From an uncultured Caryophanales bacterium (GTDB taxonomy: Bacteria; Bacillota_I; Bacilli_A; RFN20; CAG-826), in contig CAJJXG010000008.1 in NCBI GenBank assembly GCA_905197045.1, forward strand, positions 1 through 51,792: a stretch of DNA of 51,792 nucleotides. Direction: 5' to 3'. A program made the position numbers and the translations under genes. Positions within the stretch are counted from its first letter, which is position 1. Every line of letters begins with the position of its first letter. Below, piece after piece: positions 17,022 to 26,337 of this stretch. The notes under the pieces are model-generated. The model was not told the origin of the DNA and ran no database searches. It saw only the letters and a program-made list of their open reading frames with translations.

Positions 17022-17051
17022 CAAAATAAAAACTGCAGGTAACCCTGCAGT
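17022..17051 (-). terminator. intrinsic terminator after rubrerythrin
   Basis: A perfect 8-bp stem, ACTGCAGG / CCTGCAGT, with loop GTTA, then TTTTATTTTGT on the minus strand. It ends the perR-rubredoxin-rubrerythrin unit. Confidence 0.88.
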
Positions 17052-17074
17052 CAATTTTGTCTTTTTATTAAAGA

Positions 17075-17617
17075 TTAATAATTTGTTGCGTTAACTTCGA
17101 AGAAGCTTTGTGGGTGTGCACAGCATGGGCAAACTTTTGGTGCTGCTTTTCCAACAAATATATAACCACAATTTCTACATTTCCAGATTGTGATACCAGT
17201 ATCTTTTTTGAAGACTTCACAAAGTTCAACATTCTTTAAAAGTTTGTTATATCTTTCTTCGTGTTTTGCTTCAACTTCAGCAACTAATCTAAATTTGATA
17301 GCAAGATCTTTAAAGCCTTCTTTTTCAGCTGTTTCAGCAAATTCTTTATACATGGTTGTCCATTCATAATTTTCGCCTTCAGCAGCAGCTTTTAAATTAG
17401 CAGCAGTATCGCCAATTCCTTCTAATTCTTTAAACCATAATTTGGCGTGTTCTTTTTCATTATCTGCTGTTTCTAAAAAGATAGCAGCGATTTGTTCATA
17501 ACCTTCTTTTTTTGCAACACTTGCAAAATAGGTGTACTTATTTCTTGCTTGTGATTCACCAGCAAAAGCTGTTTGTAAATTCTTTTCGGTTTGTGTACCT
17601 GCGTATTTATTTGCCAT
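17075..17617 (-). CDS. rbr: rubrerythrin
   Basis: 180 aa. The ferritin-like four-helix part carries the di-iron ligands in FAGESQARNKYTYFA, ADNEKEHAKLWF and VAEVEAKHEERY. The C-terminal rubredoxin domain has CRNCGY (x12) CPCCAHP binding one iron. It reduces hydrogen peroxide with electrons from rubredoxin and is a mark of anaerobes. It is last in an apparent unit with perR and the mini-rubredoxin. Confidence 0.96.
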   Translation of the reverse strand: MANKYAGTQTEKNLQTAFAGESQARNKYTYFASVAKKEGYEQIAAIFLETADNEKEHAKLWFKELEGIGDTAANLKAAAEGENYEWTTMYKEFAETAEKEGFKDLAIKFRLVAEVEAKHEERYNKLLKNVELCEVFKKDTGITIWKCRNCGYIFVGKAAPKVCPCCAHPQSFFEVNATNY

Positions 17618-17638
17618 ATTCCTTATTCTCCTTTTTAA

Positions 17639-17758
17639 TTATTTTTCTTCTTTAACTTCTTGTAAATCGTCGCCACTTGCACCGCAAACTGGGCAAACTG
17701 GATTTGCATCGTCGCTTTCAAATTCAACGCCACAAACTAAGCATAAATATTTTTTCAT
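17639..17758 (-). CDS. 39-residue rubredoxin-like metal protein
   Basis: ATG at 17758, TAA at 17639; GGAGG lies upstream of the start. The product is MKKYLCLVCGVEFES... with a second pair in PVCPVCGAS, so two CxxCG knuckles can hold one iron or zinc. It is shorter than normal rubredoxin (52-54 aa) and ends in an acidic, Lys-rich tail. Its place between perR and rubrerythrin points to electron supply for peroxide reduction; a bare zinc ribbon is the alternative. Confidence 0.8.
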   Translation of the reverse strand: MKKYLCLVCGVEFESDDANPVCPVCGASGDDLQEVKEEK

Positions 17759-17789
17759 ATAGCCTCCTTGTATAATCAATGCAAAGCAT

Positions 17790-18167
17790 TTAATTATCTT
17801 TTTCTACACACTCCCTGCATTCTCCATAATAAGTAGTAACTACTTCTTGAACGTAATTACCTTCTTTAGATAATGGAGTCATTTTTGTTCGTCTTTTAGG
17901 AATATCATAAATTTTCCCGCATCTAAGACAAATAAAATGGTCATGTTTAGCTTGATCATAAGATTCATAGAAGTCTGGTCCATATTTTGCTGGAACCCTT
18001 CTTATAACCCTCTCTTTTTCAAGCGTTTCTAAAGAGCGATAAACAGTTGAAAGAGCAGCATGTGGACAATCTTTTCTTAAAGTCGAAGCAATCTCGCTTA
18101 AAGTAGAGTGTCCTAATCTCTTTACTATTTCTAAGATGTTTTTTCTTTGTGTTGTTATTCTTTGCAC
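17790..18167 (-). CDS. perR: Fur/PerR-family metal-dependent repressor
   Basis: 125 aa, start GTG at 18167. The winged helix (residues ~1-75) contains STVYRSLETLEKERVIRR. The second domain has HDHFICLRCGKIYD and CRECVE, giving the two CxxC zinc sites of the family and the His/Asp metal site. Co-location with rubrerythrin and the mini-rubredoxin supports a peroxide-sensing PerR role rather than iron-uptake Fur. It likely represses its own operon. No clear PerR box could be proven upstream. Confidence 0.85.
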   Translation of the reverse strand: MQRITTQRKNILEIVKRLGHSTLSEIASTLRKDCPHAALSTVYRSLETLEKERVIRRVPAKYGPDFYESYDQAKHDHFICLRCGKIYDIPKRRTKMTPLSKEGNYVQEVVTTYYGECRECVEKDN

Positions 18168-18255
18168 TATTCATCAACCCCACTAGTACTATAACAAATT
18201 AAATTAGTTAGTGTTATCTAATTTAATAAATTTATTGCAAATATTTTGCGATAAT

Positions 18256-20403
18256 CTATTTTGCTTGTTTAATTGATAGGCCAATACGCTTACTTAATGG
18301 ATCAACCGAGATGACTTTAACTTTAACAATGTCATTTATTGCTAAAGCTTCACTTGGGTGGCGGATGAACTTATTTGAAATTTCGCTAATATGCACAAGG
18401 CCATCTTGATGAACATTAATATCAACAAAAGCGCCAAAATCAGCAATATTTCTTACTGTTCCTGTTAAAATCATACCAACCTTTAAATCTTCAATTGATT
18501 TAACATTATTATCAAGTTCAACAATTTTTACATCATCTCTTATGTCTCTGCCTGGTTTTTCAAGTTCCGAGATAATATCTTTTAAAGTTAATGCACCAAG
18601 TTCATTCTTGTAAACAAACTTGTCTTCATTAAATAAAGATAACTTTAATTTTAAAGTTTCTTCATCATCGTTTTTTAAATCAATCTTAGTCTCTTTGATG
18701 ATTTCTTTAGCAAACTTATAACTCTCTGGGTGAACGCCAGTATTATCAAGAGGTTCTTCACCATCAACAATACGTAAAAAACCAGCGCATTGCTCAAAAG
18801 CTTTTTCACCTAGCTTAGGCACCTTTTTAAGTTCTTGTCTATTCTTAAATTCGCCATTTTTCTCGCGATAATCATAAATATTTTGAGCTATTGTTTTATT
18901 AATTCCTGAAACATATTTAAGTAAAGAGACGCTAGCTGTATTTAAGTTAACCCCAACATTATTAACACAATCTTCAACAACTCCTTCAAGCACTTCTCCA
19001 AGACGTTTTTGATCTAAATCGTGTTGATATTGACCAACTCCAATGGCTTTAGGATCAATTTTTACAAGTTCACTTAAAGGATCCATTAATCTTCTTGCAA
19101 GAGAAATAGCACTTCTTTTTTCAACTGGTAAATCAGGGAATTCTTCTTCCCCAAGTTTAGAAGCACTATAAACACTAGCTCCACTTTCGTTAACGATATA
19201 AATCTTAATAGGTAGATTATTTTCTTTGATTAAACTCGATAAAATTGCTTCGCTTTCTCTACTTGCAGTGCCATTTCCTAATGCAATGTAGTCAATATGA
19301 TTACTTTTTAAAACTTGTAAAAGGCGAAGTTTAGCTTCTTCAACTTCTTCTTTTGAATTACTTGTTATATGACTAACGCCAATAACTTTTTTATTTGGAT
19401 TACCTAATTTATCAATTAAGGCATATTTACACCCAGTTCTAAAACCAGGGTCAAAACCTAAAATATCTTTATCTTTTAAAGGTGGATACATAAGTAAACT
19501 CTTTAAGTTTTTCTTAAACACTTCAAAAGATTTTTCGCTCGCCTTATCAAATAAATCGTTGCGTATTTCATTTTCTACACTAGGTTTAATTAAACGTTTT
19601 AAACTATCAGCAATAATTTCTGAATAAATATCAAAATATTCTTTTTTCTTGTTATATCTTTTTCTTATATAAGTAATAATTTCTTCATCATCATAAACAA
19701 GACTAACTTTTAAACATTTTTCATTTTCACCACGATTAATAGCTAAATATCGATGTGGTTTAATTGAAGAAACGCTTTCTGAATAATCAGCATAGATTTT
19801 ATAGGTATCTTTTTCATCTTTTTTAATTTCTTTAGATGAAACCGCACCTTTCTTTTCAATTAATTCTTTAATGAATTTTCTAATTAAAGGATCATCACTA
19901 ATTACTTCAGAAACAATATCTTTAGCTCCATTAATTGCATCTTCAACGCTTAAAACTTTCTTTTCTTCGTTAATAAACTTTTTAGCTTCTTCATAAATAT
20001 TAACGCTAGTATCTTCCTCAAGAATATATTTTGCAAGTGGTTCTAAACCTTTTTCTTTTGCAATCGAGCCTCTTGTTTTTTTCTTTGGCTTATAAGGACG
20101 ATATAAATCCTCAAGTTCAGCTAAAGTTTTAACATTTTCTATTTGAGTTTTTAATTCATCAGTTAACTTCCCTTGCTCTTCGATAGATTTTAAAACTGTA
20201 TCAATACGCTCATTTAAATTTCTTAAATATGTTAAGCGATCAAAAAGTTTTCTAAGTTCAGCATCATCTAAATTACCTGTTACTTCTTTTCTATAACGAG
20301 CGATAAAAGGAATTGTGTTACCTTCATCAATAAGTTTAACGGCTGCTTCAATTTTTCTTTTTTCTAAACCTAATTCTTCAACAAGTCTTAAAGTAATATC
20401 CAT
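18256..20403 (-). CDS. tex: Tex-family RNA-binding transcription accessory protein
   Basis: 715 aa, full length for Tex. The N-terminal helical part has NTIPFIARYRKEVTGNLDD, the YqgF/RNase H-like core has LGFDPGFRTGCKYALID, the HhH region has GVNLNTASVSLLKYVSGI and KVPKLGEKAFEQCAGF, and a C-terminal S1 RNA-binding domain (~640-712) has TVRNIADFGAFVDINVHQDG. It is a cytoplasmic nucleic-acid-binding factor tied to transcription. GAAGGGA precedes the start and TATAAT lies further upstream, so it is probably its own unit. Confidence 0.96.
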   Translation of the reverse strand: MDITLRLVEELGLEKRKIEAAVKLIDEGNTIPFIARYRKEVTGNLDDAELRKLFDRLTYLRNLNERIDTVLKSIEEQGKLTDELKTQIENVKTLAELEDLYRPYKPKKKTRGSIAKEKGLEPLAKYILEEDTSVNIYEEAKKFINEEKKVLSVEDAINGAKDIVSEVISDDPLIRKFIKELIEKKGAVSSKEIKKDEKDTYKIYADYSESVSSIKPHRYLAINRGENEKCLKVSLVYDDEEIITYIRKRYNKKKEYFDIYSEIIADSLKRLIKPSVENEIRNDLFDKASEKSFEVFKKNLKSLLMYPPLKDKDILGFDPGFRTGCKYALIDKLGNPNKKVIGVSHITSNSKEEVEEAKLRLLQVLKSNHIDYIALGNGTASRESEAILSSLIKENNLPIKIYIVNESGASVYSASKLGEEEFPDLPVEKRSAISLARRLMDPLSELVKIDPKAIGVGQYQHDLDQKRLGEVLEGVVEDCVNNVGVNLNTASVSLLKYVSGINKTIAQNIYDYREKNGEFKNRQELKKVPKLGEKAFEQCAGFLRIVDGEEPLDNTGVHPESYKFAKEIIKETKIDLKNDDEETLKLKLSLFNEDKFVYKNELGALTLKDIISELEKPGRDIRDDVKIVELDNNVKSIEDLKVGMILTGTVRNIADFGAFVDINVHQDGLVHISEISNKFIRHPSEALAINDIVKVKVISVDPLSKRIGLSIKQAK

Positions 20404-20496
20404 AATTAGTCCCTTCTATTTAACTATTATATATTAATTCATCGATTATTTCCAAAAATAATAGAGTTTTGCAATGTTTTTACTTAAATTTAAGCT

Positions 20497-21534
20497 TTAA
20501 ATAAATTCTTCATAGTTTTCTTGAGTTATTTTAATTCCGTCAGTGCGATAGAAATTTTCTGACTCTGTTGTATAAGGAAATGAGGACATATCATAATCAT
20601 TTAATAGATATTCAATTAATTTATCGATTATTTCAACTTGAGTTTCATAGTCATTTCGCACTGTTCCATACATCTCTTTATTAACGATTGCGTCTAACCC
20701 TACTTCAGTTGCATCGACACCAACAATTAAAGGGAATTGATCATAAAGAGCAAGTTCAGGATCATGTTCAGGTAGCGTTTTTAAATAATCAATTGCCCCT
20801 AAAGCCATATCATCATTATTAGAGATGATAACATCTATATCATCCTTATAATCTTCATAAACTTCTGCTAAAAATTCAGTTGCGCTTGTTCTAATCCAAT
20901 CGCAAAATCTTGAATCAATGATATTTGTATCATAACCAAGTGATTTTAATCTGTTAATTGAATACTGACTACGATTTTCGGTATCTTGATGACCTTGTTC
21001 ACCTTTGATAAGTAAAATATCGAGCTTTCCATTTGAGTTTCGATCATAATTAACTAAAAAATTTGTAGAGCTTTCAAAGAATTCGTTAATAATATTTCCT
21101 TGTATTTCACCATCACTTTCTGGACGTGCACCAACATAATATGCTAATTCGCTTCCACGTAAATCTTTTTCTAGAGGTTCACGGTTTAAAAAGACAATTG
21201 GCTTACTCTCAGTCGAGGCTTTTTCAATTATAGTTTTTGAAGCAAGTCGATCAACAAGATTAATTAATAAAAACTTCGATTCTGGATTATTTATCTCGCT
21301 AACAATTTGATCGTTTTGATAAGTTTGACTACTTTCTCCATCAAAGGTTATAACATTATATTTATCTTTTAAAGTATCCTGAATTTGTTTGGCATAACCT
21401 TGCATAAAAGTATCTAAACTTGTGTAAACAAACAAAGAAATGTGAGAATTATTTTCTCCGCAGCTCATTAAAGAAATTGATATTAAACCAATCGATAAAG
21501 TTAAAAGCCTTGCAAATCTACTATTTTTCTTCAT
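20497..21534 (-). CDS. MglB-like galactose-sensing lipoprotein (normal domain order)
   Basis: 345 aa: signal peptide with lipobox LMSC (Cys25), then a type I sugar-binding fold in normal order. Expected galactose contacts are present: LDTF (Asp/Phe of strand 1), FLNREP (Asn), GHQDTENR (His, Asp, Arg), DWIR (Trp), SNNDDMA (Asn), VDATE (Asp) and VRNDYE (Asn). The DRNSNGKLD loop resembles the MglB calcium site. The gene overlaps the kinase gene by 14 bases and has no permease beside it, so it probably presents galactose or glucose to the kinase rather than to a transporter. Ligand choice is inferred from residues. Confidence 0.85.
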   Translation of the reverse strand: MKKNSRFARLLTLSIGLISISLMSCGENNSHISLFVYTSLDTFMQGYAKQIQDTLKDKYNVITFDGESSQTYQNDQIVSEINNPESKFLLINLVDRLASKTIIEKASTESKPIVFLNREPLEKDLRGSELAYYVGARPESDGEIQGNIINEFFESSTNFLVNYDRNSNGKLDILLIKGEQGHQDTENRSQYSINRLKSLGYDTNIIDSRFCDWIRTSATEFLAEVYEDYKDDIDVIISNNDDMALGAIDYLKTLPEHDPELALYDQFPLIVGVDATEVGLDAIVNKEMYGTVRNDYETQVEIIDKLIEYLLNDYDMSSFPYTTESENFYRTDGIKITQENYEEFI

Positions 21535-23236
21535 TTTTTAATGCCTTCTTTTTTGGAATATATATTGAAATAGTTGTTCCTTCATCTTCAAAAGATTCGA
21601 TTTTTAAATCAGCTTCATCTCCATAATAAATCTTAATTCTTTGATAAACATTTTTAAGTCCAACGCCTTGATGAATTGAATCATGATGGAAACTTTCATA
21701 AATTGATTGTAATTTTTCTTCACTTATTCCATAGCCGTTATCTTTTATTCTTAAAATAATATAATTATCATTTTCTTCACCAATTATCTCAATCTTTCCA
21801 CCGCTTTCATTATCGTTTAAGCCATGTTCAATTGCGTTTTCAACTAGAGGCTGAAGAATAAGTTTAATGCAATTATATTGATACAAATTAGGATTAACAT
21901 TTATTGAATAAGTAAATTGATCACCGAATCTAATTTTTTGTATAAGAAGATAATTTCGGACGTGTTCAACTTCATCTTTTAAAGGAATAATTGTCTTCCC
22001 TCGAGAAATTGAAATTCTAAAGAATTTTGAAAGAGCAACAATCATTTCTTCTGCCTTTTGATTCTCTCCTTTATCAATCATGTAGATAATTGAGTCAAGT
22101 GTGTTATATAAAAAATGAGGGTTTATTTGATTTTGTAAAGCTTTAAGTTCGCTCTTTCTTTGATTAACTTGTTCTTGAAGAAGCTTATCAGCAAGATAAC
22201 GAATTCTTTTCATCATTTCATTAAAGGTTGCATCAAGTTGAATAATTTCTTTACTTCCTTTAGTTAATTTTGAACGATTAACTTCATAGTTTAAGTCTTT
22301 AACTTTGTTCATTTCAGCTTGTAAACGATAAATTGGATAAGTAACTTGTTTAACGATTACATAAACTATAAAGATATAAACTAAAGAAAGAATTAATGTG
22401 GTGATAATAACTATAATAATGAAGTTATATAAAGAGGAATAAATCTGAGAGTTATTTGTAAATACCGAAACTTTCCATCCAGTGTTTGTAACTGTTGAAA
22501 TAAATAAATTAAAGGATTGTCGATTAATCGTTACGCCTGTAGAGCCTAAAACTAATTTTTTAGTTTCTGATAAGTCTTCGTTTATAAATTCAGGTTTTGA
22601 AGAATAAACTACATTATAATCACGGTCAAAAATAGCAATATGACCATTTTCACCCAAATCACTTTGATAAATTAATCGGACAATTTTTGTAAAATCAAAT
22701 TCAATCAATGCAACTCCATGATCACTACCTTTATTAAAAGACATGTAACGAGAAAGAGTAAAAGCATATCTTTCGTTTTCATATCCGACTGCACTAAAAA
22801 TATTGATCATTGGTTCGTTAAGAGCATTAGTAAATGATTCTGTATCATATACGCTTTCTGCACTAGTCGTATCAAAAGAAGAATCAGCAACGATTAAATT
22901 GCCTTCTGTATCATATAAAGCAATAGAGAGAATTTCGCCTTTTATAGTCTTAACATCATCAAAATAGTTGCGAATTGCAGACTTTTCATCTAAAACTGAA
23001 CGATTATCAATCTTTGTTTGAATAGAATTTGATACTTCTATTGCACTATCAAAATAATTCTCATAATTAGAAACAACTTGCTTTGATGTATTAATAATTT
23101 GCTCGTCTAGAATCTGAGCGATTGATGTGTAATATAAACCTGCTGCAATAACACTAATTGCGCATAGAAAAAGAAAGAAACATGTAATTGTATAAGAAGT
23201 TAATTTAAAACGAATGGAAAAATTTCTTTTAATCAT
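21521..23236 (-). CDS. YesM-type sensor histidine kinase
   Basis: 571 aa. TM1 is at ~12-35, a ~230-aa extracellular Cache-like sensor domain follows, TM2 is at ~270-295, then HAMP and a His_kinase domain with the phospho-accepting NPHFLYNTLDSI and the ATPase motifs LVENAIEHGL and DNGYGI. The extracellular domain can meet the sugar-binding lipoprotein encoded next in the operon. It overlaps the regulator gene by 4 bases. The regulator-kinase-binding-protein trio fits an extracellular galactose sensor controlling mgl and gal genes. Confidence 0.9.
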   Translation of the reverse strand: MIKRNFSIRFKLTSYTITCFFLFLCAISVIAAGLYYTSIAQILDEQIINTSKQVVSNYENYFDSAIEVSNSIQTKIDNRSVLDEKSAIRNYFDDVKTIKGEILSIALYDTEGNLIVADSSFDTTSAESVYDTESFTNALNEPMINIFSAVGYENERYAFTLSRYMSFNKGSDHGVALIEFDFTKIVRLIYQSDLGENGHIAIFDRDYNVVYSSKPEFINEDLSETKKLVLGSTGVTINRQSFNLFISTVTNTGWKVSVFTNNSQIYSSLYNFIIIVIITTLILSLVYIFIVYVIVKQVTYPIYRLQAEMNKVKDLNYEVNRSKLTKGSKEIIQLDATFNEMMKRIRYLADKLLQEQVNQRKSELKALQNQINPHFLYNTLDSIIYMIDKGENQKAEEMIVALSKFFRISISRGKTIIPLKDEVEHVRNYLLIQKIRFGDQFTYSINVNPNLYQYNCIKLILQPLVENAIEHGLNDNESGGKIEIIGEENDNYIILRIKDNGYGISEEKLQSIYESFHHDSIHQGVGLKNVYQRIKIYYGDEADLKIESFEDEGTTISIYIPKKKALKNEEK

Positions 23237-24846
23237 TTCTTTCGATATTCAACAGGTGATAAACCTGTATTCTTTTTAAAACAATGAGAAAAATAATAAG
23301 GATCATCATATCCAACTTCATTAGCAATAGTTAAAAGTTTGTTTTCAGGATTTCTTAAAAGCATCTTAGCTTTTTCCATCCTCACATCAGTTAAAAATTT
23401 AATGAATGAAGTATTATTTTTCTTTAATATAGCGCTAACATAACTTACTGAATAACCAAGTTCATTAGCCACATCTTCTAAAGAAAGGGTTGATTTATTG
23501 TAGTTATTACGTATAAAAACAAGAATTTGATTAAAGGAAGTTTCAACCCCACTTTGTCTACTTTTCTTATTTAAAGCATCAATGTTATCAACAAGTTTAT
23601 TTATAAAATCAAATAACTGTTCATTGCTTTTAATTGAGTGAACTTTTGTAATAATCTCATCATAATTCATATATGTTTGGAAAAGTAATTGAAGAGAGAC
23701 ACAAGCTTTTAAAAGTGCATCAATTAAGTTATTTAAGATGAATAAGTAGGTTTCTTTAAAGTTATCTGTAGTAATTGTATTTAATAAACGGGTAATTCGA
23801 TCTTTGGCATTTGATAATTCACCATATAAAACTTCATAAGTAATATTTTTAAACTCGTTTTCATCTACTTTTCCACTAGTAGTTTTATTTTTATTAATAT
23901 CATCAAAGAAAATGACAATATTACTTCCAATAACAGTTCGATATTCAAGGGTTCTTAAAGCGTGACGATATAATTCGCGATAACTTTTATGAGGTCCGCC
24001 TTCTACTTTTGTTTCACTTAAGCCAATCGACATCTCGGTTGAACAGCCTCTTTTAATTTTGGCAAGAATTCTCACTAATTTTTCTTGTAAAACTTCTTTT
24101 GAAAAAGGATTATTAGATAATATAAATAGACCAAACTCAGAAGAGTTATCAAAAAGAACAAAACTGATGTTGCTCTTGTCAAACTCCTCTTTTATATATT
24201 TTTCAAGATATAAACTAACAAGTTCCATCTTTTCATAAGAGATTTGAACAATTTCATCATCAAAATCAATAGCAGCTAAAATAGTATATTTATAGTCTAA
24301 ATTAACTTTATCTGCTAAAAGTTTTTCTTTAAAATTTTCTGGAATATCTTTTAAAGTGATGAGTTTGGATAAATCATTATTTTGCATGAGCTTAAGTCCA
24401 CTATCAGCTCTTTTTTTAAGTTCTTCAATATCATCATCTATTGCGATTCTTTTATCGAGTTCATTTTTAGCTTTAGCTATTGTTTCACTAAGTTCACCAA
24501 GTGTAATAGGTTTAGAAATATAGCCAATTACACCTAAAGAAATTGCTTGTTTAGCATAGTCAAAACTATCAAAACCACTAATGATAATTGTTTGAAGTAA
24601 AGGTAATTCTTGTTTCATTCTTTTAATCAGTTCAATGCCATCAATATAAGGCATTTTAATATCTGTAATTAAAAGATCTGGACAAAGTTGACTACCACTA
24701 ATTAATGCATCATAGCCATTATCGTATTGTCCAACAATTTCAAAATCATCTTTAAAAGTTAATAATTGATTATAGAGCCTTTCTCTAACTGCACTTTCGT
24801 CGTCAACAATGATTACTTTATACATATCTAGTAATAATTTTATCAA
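23233..24846 (-). CDS. YesN-type response regulator with AraC HTH
   Basis: 537 aa. The receiver domain (~1-130) has VDDES, the phospho-acceptor in LITDIKMPYIDG, and ISKPIT. A ~270-aa linker region follows. The C-terminal AraC domain (~430-537) has LEDVANELGYSVSYVSAILKK and IANEVGYDDPYYFSHCFKK. The longest start is TTG at 24846 with GAGG 7 bases upstream; the family-like MYKVIIVDDES start is an ATG at 24825 without a ribosome site. It is first of the three-gene sensor operon and lies divergent from the cupin gene. Confidence 0.9.
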   Translation of the reverse strand: MIKLLLDMYKVIIVDDESAVRERLYNQLLTFKDDFEIVGQYDNGYDALISGSQLCPDLLITDIKMPYIDGIELIKRMKQELPLLQTIIISGFDSFDYAKQAISLGVIGYISKPITLGELSETIAKAKNELDKRIAIDDDIEELKKRADSGLKLMQNNDLSKLITLKDIPENFKEKLLADKVNLDYKYTILAAIDFDDEIVQISYEKMELVSLYLEKYIKEEFDKSNISFVLFDNSSEFGLFILSNNPFSKEVLQEKLVRILAKIKRGCSTEMSIGLSETKVEGGPHKSYRELYRHALRTLEYRTVIGSNIVIFFDDINKNKTTSGKVDENEFKNITYEVLYGELSNAKDRITRLLNTITTDNFKETYLFILNNLIDALLKACVSLQLLFQTYMNYDEIITKVHSIKSNEQLFDFINKLVDNIDALNKKSRQSGVETSFNQILVFIRNNYNKSTLSLEDVANELGYSVSYVSAILKKNNTSFIKFLTDVRMEKAKMLLRNPENKLLTIANEVGYDDPYYFSHCFKKNTGLSPVEYRKK

Positions 24847-24919
24847 AAATGAGCCTCTATTTATATGTATTTTGAACTTAAAAATTCATTATTCTCTATG
24901 ATTTTAGTATCATTAATTT

Positions 24920-25390
24920 ATGAATAAAGAAGAAATTATCAATAGATTTAATCTTGTTCCTCATGTTGAAGGAGGATACTTTAAAGAAACGTTTCATTCA
25001 TCAATTTCATATAATAAAAAGCAAGTTCTATATTCATCAATTCTCTTTTTACTTGGTGAAAATGATATTTCTCATCTCCATGTTTTAGAGGAAGATGAAC
25101 TTTGGTATTATCAAGGCGGTGATGATTGCACAATTGTTGAACTTGATGAAAATCTTAACTATAAAGAAATTAAATTAGGTATAAAATCTCAAGATGCTTT
25201 TCCACAATATCTAGTTAAGAAAGGTCACATTTTCGGATCAAAGTATAAAGGTAAAAGTTATACTCTTGTTGGATGTATGGTCTCTCCTTCTTTTACTTAC
25301 GAGCATTTTAAACTTATTAAAAAAGAAGATTTAAAAGACAAAGTAAGTGATGAAATTTTAAATAAACTTGAAGAGATGTTTGCGGAGTAA
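24920..25390 (+). CDS. cupin-fold protein of the DUF985 family
   Basis: 156 aa. The sequence VEGGYFKETF, SHLHVLEEDELWYYQGGD and GSKYKGKSYTLVGCMVSPSF marks the DUF985 cupin barrel, with His and Glu residues that could hold a metal. The family is common in bacteria, and its reaction is unknown in most cases. No ribosome site is seen before the ATG. It stands on the opposite strand to the sensor operon, with only 74 bases between them. Confidence 0.85.
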   Translation: MNKEEIINRFNLVPHVEGGYFKETFHSSISYNKKQVLYSSILFLLGENDISHLHVLEEDELWYYQGGDDCTIVELDENLNYKEIKLGIKSQDAFPQYLVKKGHIFGSKYKGKSYTLVGCMVSPSFTYEHFKLIKKEDLKDKVSDEILNKLEEMFAE

Positions 25391-25510
25391 TTTAATAAAA
25401 TCTACAGACTTTCATTTAATACAAATTTTAAATTGCTTTCAAAATAGTCTGTAAACTTATATAAGTAAACAGTTCTAATACATGATAAAATTATTAAAGC
25501 GAGGCAAGTT

Positions 25511-26335
25511 ATGAAAATATATTTAGACATGAACGATTTTGCTTCTTCTGGCACAGTATTATCGACATTAAGAAGTTATGATGCAATCAATGGAAATATT
25601 GAAATTTTTGTAAAAGCAGATGGAAAAGTTTTTACAGAACTTGATGATTTTAAAAAAATAAGACGTAGAAATAAATTTGATGACGACGATTTAAAATACG
25701 TTAACTTCTTTATCAAAACTTTAGACGATCAAGATTTTAGAAGTCTAAAATCGAATAACCTTCTTTTCAGAATTCATGATGATACAATCCTTGGCTGCAA
25801 AAAAGTCTATATTTTCTATAATCAAAATATTGATAAAGATCTTTTAAAAAACGAAATTGATCAAGCAATTTCTTTCTATTCTCAATACATCGATTCAAAA
25901 ATTGATAAAAAGAATATATCAGTAGGTATTGTCGAAAAGTTTAATTATGATAAAGACGACATTTATAGTTTTGTAAGAACAAATATACCTAACTTTAAAG
26001 AAGTAATTCCATTAAAGAGTTGCATTGAAAGCAAATGCAACATTGTCCTTTTAGATGACGAGGTTTCTTTTTATATCTTTACTTTGCTCTCTAATTACTC
26101 CAAATTTAAGAAAAAAGAGAAGAGTGTTAAATCCTACTTCTCTACTTTTAAACCTTTTTCTTATCACAAAATTATCGAAAATGAAGTCAATTTAGAAAGT
26201 CTTTTTACCTATTCAACTTTTGAAATCGAAAATAATGGAAAGATTAACCTTTATTTAGATAAAGATATACCTGCATCAAATTTATTTTCAGTCTTAACTT
26301 TCTTACAAAAATTAAATCAAGTTAATTTAGAATAG
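25511..26335 (+). CDS. hypothetical protein, possibly a degenerate PlsX/phosphotransacetylase-like fold
   Basis: 274 aa, not recognised with confidence. It has no signal peptide and no membrane segment, and is rich in Lys, Asp, Phe and Ser. The start MKIYLDMNDFAS and the late segment NIVLLDDEVSFYIFTLLSNY recall the first strand of PlsX (MKIALDxMGGD) and its strand-helix near the C-terminus, but glycine-rich catalytic motifs are missing. If related, it has lost activity. GAGG lies 6 bases before the ATG, so translation is credible. It ends 2 bases from the convergent small membrane gene. Confidence 0.6.
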   Translation: MKIYLDMNDFASSGTVLSTLRSYDAINGNIEIFVKADGKVFTELDDFKKIRRRNKFDDDDLKYVNFFIKTLDDQDFRSLKSNNLLFRIHDDTILGCKKVYIFYNQNIDKDLLKNEIDQAISFYSQYIDSKIDKKNISVGIVEKFNYDKDDIYSFVRTNIPNFKEVIPLKSCIESKCNIVLLDDEVSFYIFTLLSNYSKFKKKEKSVKSYFSTFKPFSYHKIIENEVNLESLFTYSTFEIENNGKINLYLDKDIPASNLFSVLTFLQKLNQVNLE

Positions 26336-26337
26336 TT

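Noticed and set aside
18195..18232. PerR box before perR
   Set aside because: Only a loose TTAG...CTAA inverted repeat is visible; it does not match the usual box well enough.
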